64,000 nt of DNA from an uncultured Peptococcaceae bacterium (GCA_910585405.1 CAJUDO010000012.1:21039-85038); one strand, 5' to 3'; counted from the first letter of the stretch, positions 1 through 10,048 are shown. Translations and numbers: made by a program. The notes: a model not told the origin generated them from the sequence alone.

Positions 1-741
1 TTAATTAAGGAGGATATTTTAACTTCAATGAAGGAAAATCCCGATTTGATTCCAGTTGAAGTAGTTCAGAAGGAATTTTATCTTTCAGAAACTTATGCAG
101 ACGATGGTACAATAGTAGATAGTCATCTTATGACAGAGGGCGAAGTAAATGAATTGAAGAACAATATAGTTCCATATGCAGGTACAACTGATTCTACAAC
201 AAGAGGGAAATTATATTTCACGGGTACCCTTTATCAGAATTCGTCTACAGGTGGTTATAATTTGAGCTTCAGAGCAGAGTGGGAAAAAGGTACTTGGATC
301 ATTCTTGTGGATAGTCCAGATAATCCTTCTGCCGGAAATGACTTTATTGCAGTAGATTGGGAAGGTGACGGAAAAGCATTTAAGATAGCATCTTCTAGTA
401 TCAGCGGAACATATCAAGTTGATGGGAAAGCTGTTGGTATAAACCAATCATATAAGTCTTCTTATTACGGAATTGGTTGGGATTTTGCCGAACGAAAAAA
501 CTCATCGGATGGGAAATATAGATATTTTGTAGATACTATAACAGGAAATGTTAATTTGGATAAGGTTAATTCCGGGACACAAGGAAAAAGTGCTGGATTA
601 AATCTTATATATTATCACACATATAGTGATTTAGATTATAGTCTAACTTTAGTGCCGAATGCAAATGGATTTCTCAGTTTCGTTTGTACCCCAAATTCGA
701 ATGTGATACCTCTTGCCTTAAGATTTAGAATGAATTATTAA
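1..741 (+). CDS. Unknown protein, probably the 3' part of a longer gene
   Basis: The reading frame is open from base 1 with no stop upstream of the first ATG at 28, so the gene may begin outside the window. An AAGGAGG at 7-13 lies 14 bases before that ATG, too far for a normal start. The visible protein (about 237 residues from the ATG) has no signal peptide and no membrane segment. It is rich in Ser, Thr, Tyr, Asn and Gly with alternating hydrophobic residues, which suggests a beta-rich, possibly secreted or surface protein. I do not recognise the family. A strong terminator follows at 769. Confidence 0.55.
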   Translation, partial: LIKEDILTSMKENPDLIPVEVVQKEFYLSETYADDGTIVDSHLMTEGEVNELKNNIVPYAGTTDSTTRGKLYFTGTLYQNSSTGGYNLSFRAEWEKGTWIILVDSPDNPSAGNDFIAVDWEGDGKAFKIASSSISGTYQVDGKAVGINQSYKSSYYGIGWDFAERKNSSDGKYRYFVDTITGNVNLDKVNSGTQGKSAGLNLIYYHTYSDLDYSLTLVPNANGFLSFVCTPNSNVIPLALRFRMNY

Positions 742-768
742 AATTTTTTATAATATCTACATTCTTTT

Positions 769-812
769 ATCAGGAATATGGCCTTTAAAAGCCCTATTCC
801 TGATATTTTTTG
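769..812 (+). terminator. Rho-independent terminator after the first gene
   Basis: A 10-bp perfect stem (ATCAGGAATA with TATTCCTGAT) carries an inner GGC/GCC pairing and is followed by a run of seven T. It ends the transcript of the preceding gene and separates it from the convergent LysR gene. Confidence 0.8.
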
Positions 813-995
813 TTTCTTCACATAGGATATGTGAATGTCAATAAAAATGTGAGCCGCTTGCTGAAGAAAATTTAAGCCAGTTCTCCAAATAGTCTTTAGG
901 TGATAGACATGGCTATTCATATCTAACATCTAAGAAGAAAATGTTAAATAGTCGATCGTGGCAACTGCCATTTTTGCAATTCATTTTATTTTCTT

Positions 996-1925
996 TTAAC
1001 TGTTCATATCCTGGAAACGTTGGCTTTCCCGTTCCAGCAATTCAATTACCTTTTGTTCTGGCGGCGTCATGGGATGATCACCATGATGAAGCCATCCTAC
1101 AGACATCGTGACGTCAAATTCCGGCACATCTAGCTTGCACAATTGTACACTGTAGGTTCGATTGCTGTTTTCAATCTCTTTTTCTGGCATAATTAACATC
1201 GCTTCCGTACTAGCTACATACTTACGCAGATTGGCCAAATCATTGATAGAGACAACTTCTCTCTGATAACCTCGCTGTTTAAAGAAATTGTAGGTCAGTT
1301 CATCCATTTTAAAAGCTAAGGAAACCAAGTCATATTGCAGAAGTTCCGAAAAAGCAATTTGTTTTTTCCCACACAGAGGATGATTTTTTCCCACACAAAT
1401 ACATTGCCGATCCTGGAAGATTTGTTTGTACTCCAAATGATAACGATGCAGTTCCGTAATGATATCGCTTTCATTGAGTGCATTAAAATTGATGAATCCC
1501 AAGTCCAATTCCTTTTGTGCGACAGCTTTGATAATATCTTTAATATATTGGCGTTGCGTTAGGACATAAAGTCCCGGATACTGCCGCTTTACCTGAATCA
1601 TTACATCAGTAATAATATTCATGCAAAAATGACTGCTGCCGCCGATACGTACCTCGCCGGTAAGTTCATCACTGTTAAAACCGGCTGCCAGTAGAGCGTC
1701 TACTTCTTCTATGATAGCCTTTGCCCGAGCTAATACCGCTTTGCCTTCTGTTGTAAAGGAAACGCCGCGCTTACTGCGATTGAGGATAGTGGTGCCCAGC
1801 TCTTCCTCCAAATTGATTAGTGCCAAGCTGACTGTAGATTGGGAAATGTACAGTTCTTGAGCTGCACGGGAAATAGAGCCGTACTGCTCTACTGCTACTA
1901 AAAATCTGAATTGATTTAGTTGCAT
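996..1925 (-). CDS. LysR-family transcriptional regulator
   Basis: This is a 309-residue protein of normal LysR length. The N-terminal winged helix-turn-helix reads MQLNQFRFLVAVEQYGSIS, then the typical AAQELYISQSTVSLALINLE recognition segment. The rest is a substrate-binding-like effector domain with FINF and DLGF-type strands. The ATG at 1925 was chosen because it matches the family start and has AGAGGTG upstream; the open frame runs 35 codons further but that part is hydrophobic and not LysR-like. No target gene is divergently adjacent: the next gene upstream is a small membrane protein on the same strand, so the regulated genes are not evident. Effector unknown. Confidence 0.9.
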   Translation of the reverse strand: MQLNQFRFLVAVEQYGSISRAAQELYISQSTVSLALINLEEELGTTILNRSKRGVSFTTEGKAVLARAKAIIEEVDALLAAGFNSDELTGEVRIGGSSHFCMNIITDVMIQVKRQYPGLYVLTQRQYIKDIIKAVAQKELDLGFINFNALNESDIITELHRYHLEYKQIFQDRQCICVGKNHPLCGKKQIAFSELLQYDLVSLAFKMDELTYNFFKQRGYQREVVSINDLANLRKYVASTEAMLIMPEKEIENSNRTYSVQLCKLDVPEFDVTMSVGWLHHGDHPMTPPEQKVIELLERESQRFQDMNS

Positions 1926-2190
1926 ATTGTCACCTCTGCCTGTTAAAAATTTCTTTATATAATAATTATACAAAATGCAGGGAAACTTTACAATGCTTTG
2001 AAGCAAAATAAAAAATGAGAGAGAAATCACATTAAAAGGATTTTTTCATTTTTTGAAAGATGGTGATGCAAAAGTGAATGCGTTAAGTGCGCCTGTTGTT
2101 GGCTGATTATAACTATTTATATGCTACGCAATAAAAAAATCTGACGCTATCCGTGCATATTTCCGATGAACAATGAGAAACTACAGAGAG

Positions 2191-2391
2191 TTAATGTAGA
2201 AATACGCTGTATACAAATAGCAGGACGCCTGGAACCAAGAAGAGATAACAGGCGATATTCATCTGCGTGTATTTCTTTTTGCTGATGGCAAAGTCTCGTG
2301 ATTTATTGCTCAGCTGTACTAAAGCAATTATCTTAAACACTGCAGAAATGAGAATAAGTATATAGGAAAGAATTTCTAGAGCAGCAAACAT
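2191..2391 (-). CDS. Small two-helix membrane protein
   Basis: This is a 66-residue protein with two hydrophobic segments (about residues 5-25 and 46-64) separated by a short basic, polar loop containing SNKSRDF and KKKYTQ. An AGGAGG sits 7 bases before its ATG, which supports translation. It is divergent from the DUF421 gene, with only 74 bp between the two starts. I do not recognise a family; the topology suggests a hairpin-like inner-membrane protein. Confidence 0.65.
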   Translation of the reverse strand: MFAALEILSYILILISAVFKIIALVQLSNKSRDFAISKKKYTQMNIACYLFLVPGVLLFVYSVFLH

Positions 2392-2465
2392 GATAAACCT
2401 CCTAAAAATATTGTTTGTTGCTTATTATAACGTATTTTTGTTTGATTGTCTATTGGAGGGATTTC

Positions 2466-3173
2466 ATGCTGGGGATCAGTTTGCGGGTGTTGCTGGTATA
2501 TTTATTGTTATTGCTTGCCATGCGAATTATGGGAAAGCGGGAGATCGGGCAGTTATCGAATTTGGATTTTGTGGTGGCAATTGTAGTAGCGGAATTGGCA
2601 ACATTGCCTATTACAGACCACAATTTGAGCTTAATGCAGAGCGTGCTGCCGATGTTGATTATTACGGCATTACAGGTGACAGTATCCATGCTGTGTCTGA
2701 AAAGTAATCGGTTTCGTCGGTTTTTATATGGAAGGCCCAATGTATTGATTGCTCAAGGTAAGCTGCAGATGGCAGAGATGCGTAAGGCCCGATATAATAT
2801 TGATGACTTGCTCAGCCAATTGCGGCAAAAGGACATTTTTGACGTCGCTGATGTGAATTATGCGGTGCTAGAAACTTCCGGCGATTTAACGGTGACAGTG
2901 AAGCCGGAGCTTTGTCCGGTGAACCGGCGTGACTTGCATTTAGAGTGTCCTGTGCAATTTTACGGTATGCCGTTAACTCTCATTGATGATGGTGAGATCA
3001 ACTGGAAAGGCATGGAAGATAATGGATTGACAGAGAAATGGCTGATGGAAAAGTTGGAGCAGTATGAGATTGAAAATCCTGCGCAAATATTTTTTGCCAG
3101 TTTAAGCTGTGATGGGACCTTTTATATTATCACTCGCGAAGAAGCTCTGTGTACAAGGGAAAAAATTCATTAA
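2466..3173 (+). CDS. DUF421 (YetF/YcaP-like) membrane protein
   Basis: A 235-residue protein with the YetF layout: two or three N-terminal membrane helices containing the conserved AMRIMGKREIGQL and LDFVVAIVVAELA segments, then a soluble domain with the RPNVLIAQGKL strand and the LRQKDIFDVADV region. The molecular role of the family is poorly known. The ATG at 2466 was chosen because GGAGG lies 7 bases before it and its product starts like family members; an upstream in-frame start at 2415 lacks a ribosome site. The cation exchanger follows 42 bp downstream and may be co-transcribed. Confidence 0.85.
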   Translation: MLGISLRVLLVYLLLLLAMRIMGKREIGQLSNLDFVVAIVVAELATLPITDHNLSLMQSVLPMLIITALQVTVSMLCLKSNRFRRFLYGRPNVLIAQGKLQMAEMRKARYNIDDLLSQLRQKDIFDVADVNYAVLETSGDLTVTVKPELCPVNRRDLHLECPVQFYGMPLTLIDDGEINWKGMEDNGLTEKWLMEKLEQYEIENPAQIFFASLSCDGTFYIITREEALCTREKIH

Positions 3174-3215
3174 AGGCCGTTTCTGCTCATATAGTAGAGC
3201 AGGAGGCGGTGCAAA

Positions 3216-4199
3216 ATGATAATACAATTATTAGCAGGTTTGTTAACGATTTTGATTGGAGCGGAATTATTCACAAATGGCGTAGAATGGTTAGGCAGCC
3301 GACTAGGCTTGTCGGAAGGCACAGTCGGCAATTTATTGGCGGCAGTAGGCACCGCATTGCCAGAGTCCATCATACCCTTAGTGGCGTTTTTGAGTGGGGA
3401 TAAGGAAGCGATGCATATTGGAATCGGCGCCATTCTGGGCGCACCCTTTATGTTGGGCACGTTGGCCATGTTTGTAACTGGTTTCAGCGCATGGCTGTTT
3501 TGGGGAAGACGTACAGGACGAAAAATTCTTCATGTAGATGCGGCTTTGATTCGACGGGATTTACGGTTTTTTTTGATAATGTATCTCACGGCTGTGAGTG
3601 CAGCTTTTATGCCCCAATGGTGTAAACCTTTTTTTGCTGTTGGATTAATTACAGGGTATTTGATGTATGCCTGGCAAGCGGTACATGGCGGCCAATCGTT
3701 GTCTGATGATGGATTGCGGAAGCTGTATTTGAGCCGAAGTACAAAACCAGCTTATTTTCTGATTGTACTGCAATTGCTTTTAGGGCTGGGGGCTATTGTA
3801 GGCGGTGCAGAGTATTTTATTAACGGAATTCAGTACGCGGCGCAAATATATGGAATTCATCCGTTAGTTTTGTCCATGATTATCGCTCCTGTTGCCACGG
3901 AATTGCCGGAAAAATTCAACAGTGTGATTTGGGTAGCCCATGGGAAAGATCGGTTAGCTTTGGGTAATGTGACTGGTGCTATGGTGTTTCAAAGTACAAT
4001 GATTCCAGCTATGGGTATTTTGCTCAGTGATTGGAGATTGAATATGGCTGCGGGGCTTAGCAGTGTTTTTTTATTGCTGACGATAAGTAGTTTATATATT
4101 ACCATATGCCGTAAGAATTGCGTACCAATTTCTGCGCTGAGTTTCTGTGGGTTAGGATATTTAGGGTTCATTTTGGCAATACTGTGGAGTATATTTTAG
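3216..4199 (+). CDS. CaCA-family sodium/calcium exchanger-like membrane protein
   Basis: This is a 327-residue integral membrane protein made of two homologous halves. Each half carries the alpha-repeat of the Ca2+/cation antiporter family: AAVGTALPES near residue 43 and IIAPVATELPEK near residue 226. The acidic residue in each repeat is the expected cation ligand. About ten hydrophobic helices are visible. The family exchanges Na+ or H+ for Ca2+ or related cations across the inner membrane; the actual ion here cannot be read from sequence. AGGAGG precedes the ATG. It probably shares a transcript with the DUF421 gene upstream. Confidence 0.85.
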   Translation: MIIQLLAGLLTILIGAELFTNGVEWLGSRLGLSEGTVGNLLAAVGTALPESIIPLVAFLSGDKEAMHIGIGAILGAPFMLGTLAMFVTGFSAWLFWGRRTGRKILHVDAALIRRDLRFFLIMYLTAVSAAFMPQWCKPFFAVGLITGYLMYAWQAVHGGQSLSDDGLRKLYLSRSTKPAYFLIVLQLLLGLGAIVGGAEYFINGIQYAAQIYGIHPLVLSMIIAPVATELPEKFNSVIWVAHGKDRLALGNVTGAMVFQSTMIPAMGILLSDWRLNMAAGLSSVFLLLTISSLYITICRKNCVPISALSFCGLGYLGFILAILWSIF

Positions 4200-4302
4200 T
4201 AAAAGCATCAAACCTACAGAAAAATTTTTGTATACAAATATTTTCTCATAAGATAAAATAGAAAATACAAATATCAAAAATAGAAAGTTCAGGTAGGTTG
4301 TT

Positions 4303-5910
4303 ATGTATCAAGCAAAGCATGCAGCAAAATCACCAAGAGAGATTTCAAAGAAGAAACGCAAAAGTAGCAGTGTATTACAGGCTGCTGGTATGCTCACTGT
4401 GATGATGGCATTGTCTCGCATATTAGGATTTGTACGAGATATTTCTGTCAGTAGTACCTTCGGTATTAGCTGGCAAGCAGATGCTTATTCAGCAGCATTC
4501 ACCATTCCTGATCTGATTTATTTTGCGTTAGTGGGTGGAGGACTTAGTTCTGCATTTATTCCAGTGTTCAGCAGTTATTTGGCTACAGATAAAGAGGAAG
4601 ATAGCGCGATTATGGCCAGTACCATTTTGAATATTGTGGGTTTGGCTGCATTGGCTTTGGTAGCGATAGGGCTATTGTTTACACCTCAGTTGGTGAACTT
4701 GATGCTGGACTTTAATGAAGAGCGAACAATCAATTTAACAGTAGTATTGACACGCATTATGTTTGCACAATGTTTTTTTATGTGTTTGGCAGGGATTGCA
4801 CAGGGAATTTTACAGTGCTATAAAGAGTTTACCGTGCCGGCACTGGGCGCTGTAGTCTATAATGTCGCGATTATCGTTATAGGTCTGTTATTATATCGGC
4901 AGATTGGGATTATGGGCTTTACCATCGGCGTTGTAGTCGGTGCAGCGTTGAATCTTCTGATGCAGATTAGAGCCTTACGGCAATATGATTTTAAGTATCG
5001 CTTTGTGTTGCAGCTAGGGCATCCTGGTGTGAAAAAGTTTTTTCTGTTGCTCTTGCCGGTGGTGCTTGGCCTTTCTATGAATGAAATTAACTTGGTTGTG
5101 ATTCAGAATCTGGCTTCTGGTTTGGGTGAGGGTGTAGTATATGCACTGAAACAAGCGCAGCGAATTATGATGCTGCCGGTGGGTATTTTTGCTTCGGCCA
5201 TTGGCTTATCATTTTTCCCGACGATGACCGATCATGTGGCCAAGGGAGAGATCACAGCTTATAAGAAAAATTTGACAATGGGTTTGCGTACCATTATTTT
5301 TATCACGTTACCTGCGGCAGTAGGACTGATGGCATTGAGTCACCCCATAGCGCGGGCTATGTACCAGCAATTTCAGACAACGCCAGAAGAAGTACAGCTG
5401 GTAGCTACGATTTTAGTGTTTTATTGTATTGGGATTGTAGGTTATTCGGCACAGCAAATTTTGAACAGAGGCTTTTATGCAATACAGGATACGAAATCAC
5501 CAGTACAGATTAATGTATTTGTGCTGCTCTTTAATATTATATTGAGCATTTTATTGGTAAAAGCGATGGAATATCGTGGCTTGGCGCTTGCCTATTCTAT
5601 TTCTGGTTTGTTGAGTATGCTGGTGCTGGGTTTTGCATTGCGACGAAAGATTGGACCTTTTGGCGGACGTTCTCTGGTAAAGTCTGCTCTGCAGTCTATC
5701 ATTGCGTCAGCAGTGATGGGTGTGACTGTATATCTCACAGCAGGTGGTTTAGAGCAAGTGCTGGATGTTACAGGAAAGGTTATGCAAGTGGGGCAAGTGT
5801 TGATTAGTGTGATGGTAGGCGTGTTGGTATATGCACTGATGGCAATCATGATGCGTATGGAGGAAGTGCGTATGATGTTAAGTGTCGTGCGAAGAAAATT
5901 GCATCGATAA
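4303..5910 (+). CDS. murJ: MurJ-type lipid II flippase
   Basis: A 535-residue MOP-superfamily membrane protein. A basic cytoplasmic N-terminus (residues 1-25) is followed by the MurJ signature around residues 30-80: SRILGFVRDI, TFGISWQADAYSAAF and PDLIYFALVGGGLSSAFIPVF. About 14 membrane helices follow, with the conserved Arg residues of the central cavity. MurJ flips the undecaprenyl-linked peptidoglycan precursor across the membrane. Normal length. A weak AGGTAGG precedes the ATG. The gene stands alone between the exchanger and a new promoter at 5923. Confidence 0.92.
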   Translation: MYQAKHAAKSPREISKKKRKSSSVLQAAGMLTVMMALSRILGFVRDISVSSTFGISWQADAYSAAFTIPDLIYFALVGGGLSSAFIPVFSSYLATDKEEDSAIMASTILNIVGLAALALVAIGLLFTPQLVNLMLDFNEERTINLTVVLTRIMFAQCFFMCLAGIAQGILQCYKEFTVPALGAVVYNVAIIVIGLLLYRQIGIMGFTIGVVVGAALNLLMQIRALRQYDFKYRFVLQLGHPGVKKFFLLLLPVVLGLSMNEINLVVIQNLASGLGEGVVYALKQAQRIMMLPVGIFASAIGLSFFPTMTDHVAKGEITAYKKNLTMGLRTIIFITLPAAVGLMALSHPIARAMYQQFQTTPEEVQLVATILVFYCIGIVGYSAQQILNRGFYAIQDTKSPVQINVFVLLFNIILSILLVKAMEYRGLALAYSISGLLSMLVLGFALRRKIGPFGGRSLVKSALQSIIASAVMGVTVYLTAGGLEQVLDVTGKVMQVGQVLISVMVGVLVYALMAIMMRMEEVRMMLSVVRRKLHR

Positions 5911-5922
5911 TGTTGCCTTTAC

Positions 5923-5951
5923 TTGACAGAAAGGCAGCAATCTCGTATTCT
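5923..5951 (+). promoter_or_regulatory. Sigma-A type promoter for the CofE-like gene
   Basis: A consensus -35 TTGACA (5923-5928), a 17-bp spacer and a -10 TATTCT (5946-5951) lie just after murJ. The predicted start near 5958 leaves a leader of about 70 bases before the ATG at 6028. Confidence 0.7.
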
Positions 5952-6027
5952 AAAGAATAAGGTATGACAGGAGTATTTGACTTATGAATATTTGGCGGAC
6001 AAGCTATGGCAAAGGAGTGGAAAGTAA

Positions 6028-6726
6028 ATGGAGAATTTGCAAGTAAATGAGGGGAAAGAATGTGTGCGTATAGTGGACGGAGTAGGTTATGAGCGGTATG
6101 CAATTGGTACCCATGTCATTACCAACGAAGACAACATTGTAGATGTTGTGAAAAAATATGCTGTGCCGCATATGCAACAAAATGATATTCTTTTTATGTC
6201 GGAAAAGGCGGTGGCTTGTACGCAAAACAGAGCGATTCCTATGGATACAATCAAACCGAGACTTTTGGCGCGTATATTGGTGAAGTTCGTTTATAGGTCG
6301 CCTCATGGATTGGGTCGTACTTTGCCTGAAACAATGGAGATTACTTTGCAGCAGGCTGGTACACCTCGTATCCTTTTTGCTGCTTTCTGCTCTGCTATTG
6401 GGAAGCTGTTTAAAAAACGGGGGATTTTTTATGCAATTGCAGGCGAGGCTGTACGTGCTATTGACGGACCTTGTCCCGGTGCGTTGCCGCCAATGGACCG
6501 TTGTGTGACATTAGGACCTGAAAATCCAGAGAAAGTAAGCAAGGAAATTTCTCAGGCAATCGGCTACGATGTGGCGATTATTGATGCCAATGATTTAAAT
6601 ATCGAAATTCTTGGCTTTTCTGGAAAGAAGAAGCAAGTGAAATTGTTGGAAGAAGCGCTTCGTGACAACCCGTTAGGTCAGGGACGGGAATGTACACCCA
6701 TGGGAATTTTGCGCAAAGTAGAATAA
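6028..6726 (+). CDS. CofE-like (F420-0 gamma-glutamyl ligase domain) protein
   Basis: A 232-residue protein resembling the gamma-glutamyl ligase that adds glutamate to coenzyme F420-0. Visible features are the N-terminal strand with TNEDNIVDVVKKY, the ISEKAVA-type segment (MSEKAVACTQ), and the central GEAVRAIDGPCPGA and DVAIIDANDLN segments. The family is also found in Bacillota not known to make F420, where the acceptor is unknown, so the substrate here should not be assumed. AAAGGAG precedes the ATG. The exonuclease gene starts 12 bp downstream, so the two are probably co-transcribed from the promoter at 5923. Confidence 0.75.
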   Translation: MENLQVNEGKECVRIVDGVGYERYAIGTHVITNEDNIVDVVKKYAVPHMQQNDILFMSEKAVACTQNRAIPMDTIKPRLLARILVKFVYRSPHGLGRTLPETMEITLQQAGTPRILFAAFCSAIGKLFKKRGIFYAIAGEAVRAIDGPCPGALPPMDRCVTLGPENPEKVSKEISQAIGYDVAIIDANDLNIEILGFSGKKKQVKLLEEALRDNPLGQGRECTPMGILRKVE

Positions 6727-6738
6727 CAGGAGTGTGCC

Positions 6739-7404
6739 ATGCATCATATCTTTGTAGATTTTGAGATGAATCATATTGCCGGTCAATATGAGGAAGAGCG
6801 CAGCTTCAGTAAAATGGAAATTGTGGAGATAGGTGCAGTCATGTTGGACGAGCACTATCAGGAAATTAGCAGCTTTCAATCCTATGTGAAACCGGAATAT
6901 AATGATAAAATAGAAAAACAATGTACTAAGGTGACAGGTATTACCACAGAGACGGTAGCTGATGCGCCGAGACTGTGGCCTGTGCTGCAGCAGTTTTTGG
7001 AGTGGTGCGGCAACGAGGACCTAACCGTATACGCGTGGAGTGACAGTGATTTACAGCAGTTAAAGCGAGAAATGAATTTGAAGGAGATCGAGTGTAAGGG
7101 TTTACACCGACTGTGTAATAATTGGGTAGATTTTCAACGAATTTTCTGTGATCTGCTGGGAATTGGCAAGCGTGTAGCGTTAAAGCATGCGGTGAATGCG
7201 ATTCATTCTGAGTTTGACGGCGCTGAGCATGATGCGTTGTGGGATGCGCGCAATACTGCAAAAATTTTTACTCTATCGAAAAATGAGACAGAATTTCATC
7301 GCATTATGGGACCGGTTATTGAAGCCTTTAAACCTGCGGCTCCTATGACCTCCACATTGGGGGATTTATTTCCTGACATGGCGAAACTGTTGGAGCACAA
7401 TTGA
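6739..7404 (+). CDS. DEDDh-type 3'-5' exonuclease
   Basis: A 221-residue protein with the exonuclease fold of the DnaQ/RNase T superfamily. Exo I is FVDFEMN near residue 4, Exo II is AWSDSDLQQLKR near residue 98, and Exo III is HDALWDARNTAKIF near residue 167, so the four acidic metal ligands and the catalytic His are all present. It would degrade DNA or RNA from the 3' end; it resembles the KapD/ERI1-like group more than a polymerase proofreading subunit. CAGGAG lies before the ATG. Confidence 0.85.
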   Translation: MHHIFVDFEMNHIAGQYEEERSFSKMEIVEIGAVMLDEHYQEISSFQSYVKPEYNDKIEKQCTKVTGITTETVADAPRLWPVLQQFLEWCGNEDLTVYAWSDSDLQQLKREMNLKEIECKGLHRLCNNWVDFQRIFCDLLGIGKRVALKHAVNAIHSEFDGAEHDALWDARNTAKIFTLSKNETEFHRIMGPVIEAFKPAAPMTSTLGDLFPDMAKLLEHN

Positions 7405-7675
7405 TAGTGATTGGGCTGCAGTTGCAGGAGTGAAATTGTGTGATTTGATATCCTGGGTGATATTACCTGGGATATTTTTTGTGGATAGAATGTTTGGAAA
7501 AAAGGATTTTAACATGGGTACGGTGAAATATAATTACGAAAAAATATATTGTTTTGACGATTTTATTGGAAAGATGTTAAAAATAGTAGAAAAAATATGT
7601 ATATTTGCAGCGTTTTTGCCAAGAATCGTAAAATTGGGGAATGCAAGATAAATTGAAAGGTAAAGAGGGTTGTAG

Positions 7676-10048
7676 ATGATGGATGTGTTGCAGGACAAGA
7701 TGCAATCAGAGCAAGATATAGAGGAAAATATAGAGAACCAAGCAAAACTGCCAGTAGTGCCGTTGCGGGGAATGGTTATTTTTCCAAACACAGAGATGCA
7801 TTTGGATTTAGGACGAAAATTTTCTATTCAGGCTGTACAGGAAAGCGCACAAAATAATACGGAGGTTTTATTGGCTTTTCAAAAAAATGCAGAACAAGGC
7901 TTACCTAGTGCTGAGGATTTGTATGAGATTGGTGTAGTAGCAAAGGTAAAACGTACCATCTCCTTGCCGACAGAAGGAATGCGGGTGTTGGTAGCAGCCC
8001 TGTATCCAGTAAGAGTATTAGGGTATCATATTGGGGAAGAACGGATTACTGCGGTGTATGAGGAACTGCCTATGCCCGAATATGACTCGGAAAAATTGGA
8101 AGTGAAAATAAGAGCGTTGCGCCATCAGTTTGAAGCCTATTTAAAGCGGAGCAGTCGTGTAGGTGCAGAACAACTGAAACAAATTATGGATACTGACCCG
8201 CTGGTATTTCAGTTAAATATGATGTGCAGCTACTTAAATGTAAAGCCGGAGGAACGCTATGCATTATTGGCAGAGCAGGATGTGGAGCAGCGCATCGACG
8301 CGATGCTGGAGCTCATTGTGCGGGAAGCCAATTTTGCTGAATTGGAGCGGGAATTGAATGAAAAAGTTAAAATTCAAGTAGATAAGAGTCAAAAGGAATA
8401 TTATCTGCGGGAAAAGATGAAAGTCATCAGTGACGAATTAGGTGAAGGTGAAAGTCGTTCTGAAGAAGTACACGCTTTTAAGGAAAAGTTGGAAACACTA
8501 CAGTTGGACAAAACGACACGGGAAAAAATAGAAAAGAGTATCAACCAACTGTTAAAAATCAGTACGATGTCACCGGAATATTCGGTATTACGCAATTATG
8601 TGGAGACGGTATTGGAGTTACCATGGAATCAGTACAGTGAGGATTGTTTGGATATCAAACAGGCGGAACTTGTTCTGAATCGGGATCATTATGGCTTGGA
8701 AAAGGTCAAGGAACGAATTTTAGAGTCTTTGGCGGTACGTCAGCTGCGCAACGATAATAAAGGCTCTATCTTATGTCTGGTTGGGCCGCCGGGCGTGGGG
8801 AAAACATCTCTGGCGCATTCTATTGCTGAGGCGTTAAATCGAAAATACGTACGCATTTCACTAGGCGGCGTGCGGGATGAAGCGGAAATTCGCGGGCATC
8901 GCCGCACCTATGTGGGTGCTATGCCGGGACGTATTATTCGCGGTATGATCGAAGCAGGTACCGCCAATCCGGTATTTTTGATGGATGAGATTGACAAAAT
9001 GACTACAGATTTTCGCGGCGATCCATCCTCCGCACTGTTGGAGGTACTGGATCCGGCACAAAATAATACCTTCAGCGACCATTTTATCGAGTTGCCTTTT
9101 GATTTATCCAAAGTATTGTTTATCACTACAGCGAATTCACTGCAGACAATTTCACAGCCGCTGTTGGACCGCATGGAAGTGATAGAGCTATCCAGTTATA
9201 TTGAAGATGAGAAAGTGCAGATTGCGCAGCGGTATTTATTGCCCAAACAATTGAAAGAACATGGTCTGGGAGAAAAACAGGTGTACATTTCTGCCAATAC
9301 CATCTTGCAGATTATCCGCGACTATACCAGAGAATCTGGTGTACGTAGTCTGGAACGGCAGTTGGCCTCTATCTGCCGTAAAGCTGCTCGGGAAGTTTTG
9401 GATAAAAATAAAAAAAGAGTGCGTGTGGACTTACACAATCTAGAACGCTATTTAGGTCGACCTAAATATATGCGCAATTTAGAAACCTTACAGGATGAGG
9501 TGGGCAAGGTAACAGGGATGGCCTGGACTTCTGTAGGCGGTGAAACGCTGAATATTGAAGTGAATACCTTCCCTGGTAAAGGAGAATTATTATTGACTGG
9601 CCAGCTGGGCGATGTGATGCAGGAATCTGCGCGATTGGGGTTCAGTTATGTGCGCAGCATTGCCGATAGCTTTGGAATTGATGCAGAATTTTTCGAAAAA
9701 AATACCACACATATTCATATTCCAGAAGGTGCTACGCCCAAGGATGGTCCGTCGGCAGGTATTTCTATGGCTACGGCAGTCATTTCAGCGCTGACGAAGC
9801 GCGCTGTGCGTAAAGAATTTGCCATGACAGGAGAGCTGACGTTGCGGGGCAGGGTCCTACCAGTAGGTGGTATTCGTGAAAAAGTGTTGGCTGCGCATCG
9901 GGCGGGATGTACCAAGATTATTTTACCGCAGGAAAATCTCAAGGATACTGAAGAAATTCCAGCAGAAATTCAGAAATATTTAGAATTTTATCCTGTACAG
10001 AACTTGCAGCAGGTATTAGATTTAGCTCTGGTGGAGGCATCGTTATGA
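7676..10048 (+). CDS. lon: ATP-dependent Lon protease
   Basis: This is a full-length 790-residue LonA. The N-terminal substrate-binding domain begins with LPVVPLRGMVIFPN. A coiled-coil region follows, then the AAA+ module with Walker A GPPGVGKTS near residue 370 and Walker B VFLMDEIDK. The C-terminal Ser-Lys protease has PKDGPSAG (catalytic Ser near 690) and the catalytic Lys in GGIREKVLAAHRAG. Lon degrades misfolded and regulatory proteins in the cytoplasm. AAGAGGG precedes the ATG pair at 7676. The stop overlaps the engB start by four bases (ATGA), so the two are translationally coupled. No CIRCE or CtsR site was found in the 270 bp upstream. Confidence 0.97.
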   Translation: MMDVLQDKMQSEQDIEENIENQAKLPVVPLRGMVIFPNTEMHLDLGRKFSIQAVQESAQNNTEVLLAFQKNAEQGLPSAEDLYEIGVVAKVKRTISLPTEGMRVLVAALYPVRVLGYHIGEERITAVYEELPMPEYDSEKLEVKIRALRHQFEAYLKRSSRVGAEQLKQIMDTDPLVFQLNMMCSYLNVKPEERYALLAEQDVEQRIDAMLELIVREANFAELERELNEKVKIQVDKSQKEYYLREKMKVISDELGEGESRSEEVHAFKEKLETLQLDKTTREKIEKSINQLLKISTMSPEYSVLRNYVETVLELPWNQYSEDCLDIKQAELVLNRDHYGLEKVKERILESLAVRQLRNDNKGSILCLVGPPGVGKTSLAHSIAEALNRKYVRISLGGVRDEAEIRGHRRTYVGAMPGRIIRGMIEAGTANPVFLMDEIDKMTTDFRGDPSSALLEVLDPAQNNTFSDHFIELPFDLSKVLFITTANSLQTISQPLLDRMEVIELSSYIEDEKVQIAQRYLLPKQLKEHGLGEKQVYISANTILQIIRDYTRESGVRSLERQLASICRKAAREVLDKNKKRVRVDLHNLERYLGRPKYMRNLETLQDEVGKVTGMAWTSVGGETLNIEVNTFPGKGELLLTGQLGDVMQESARLGFSYVRSIADSFGIDAEFFEKNTTHIHIPEGATPKDGPSAGISMATAVISALTKRAVRKEFAMTGELTLRGRVLPVGGIREKVLAAHRAGCTKIILPQENLKDTEEIPAEIQKYLEFYPVQNLQQVLDLALVEASL

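Noticed and set aside
738..929. A 63-codon minus-strand frame after the first gene
   Set aside because: It covers the terminator hairpin, lacks a ribosome site and has no recognisable domain.
7430..7651. A 73-codon plus-strand frame before lon
   Set aside because: Rich in rare aromatic and hydrophobic residues without a clear ribosome site or domain; more likely the AT-rich leader of lon.
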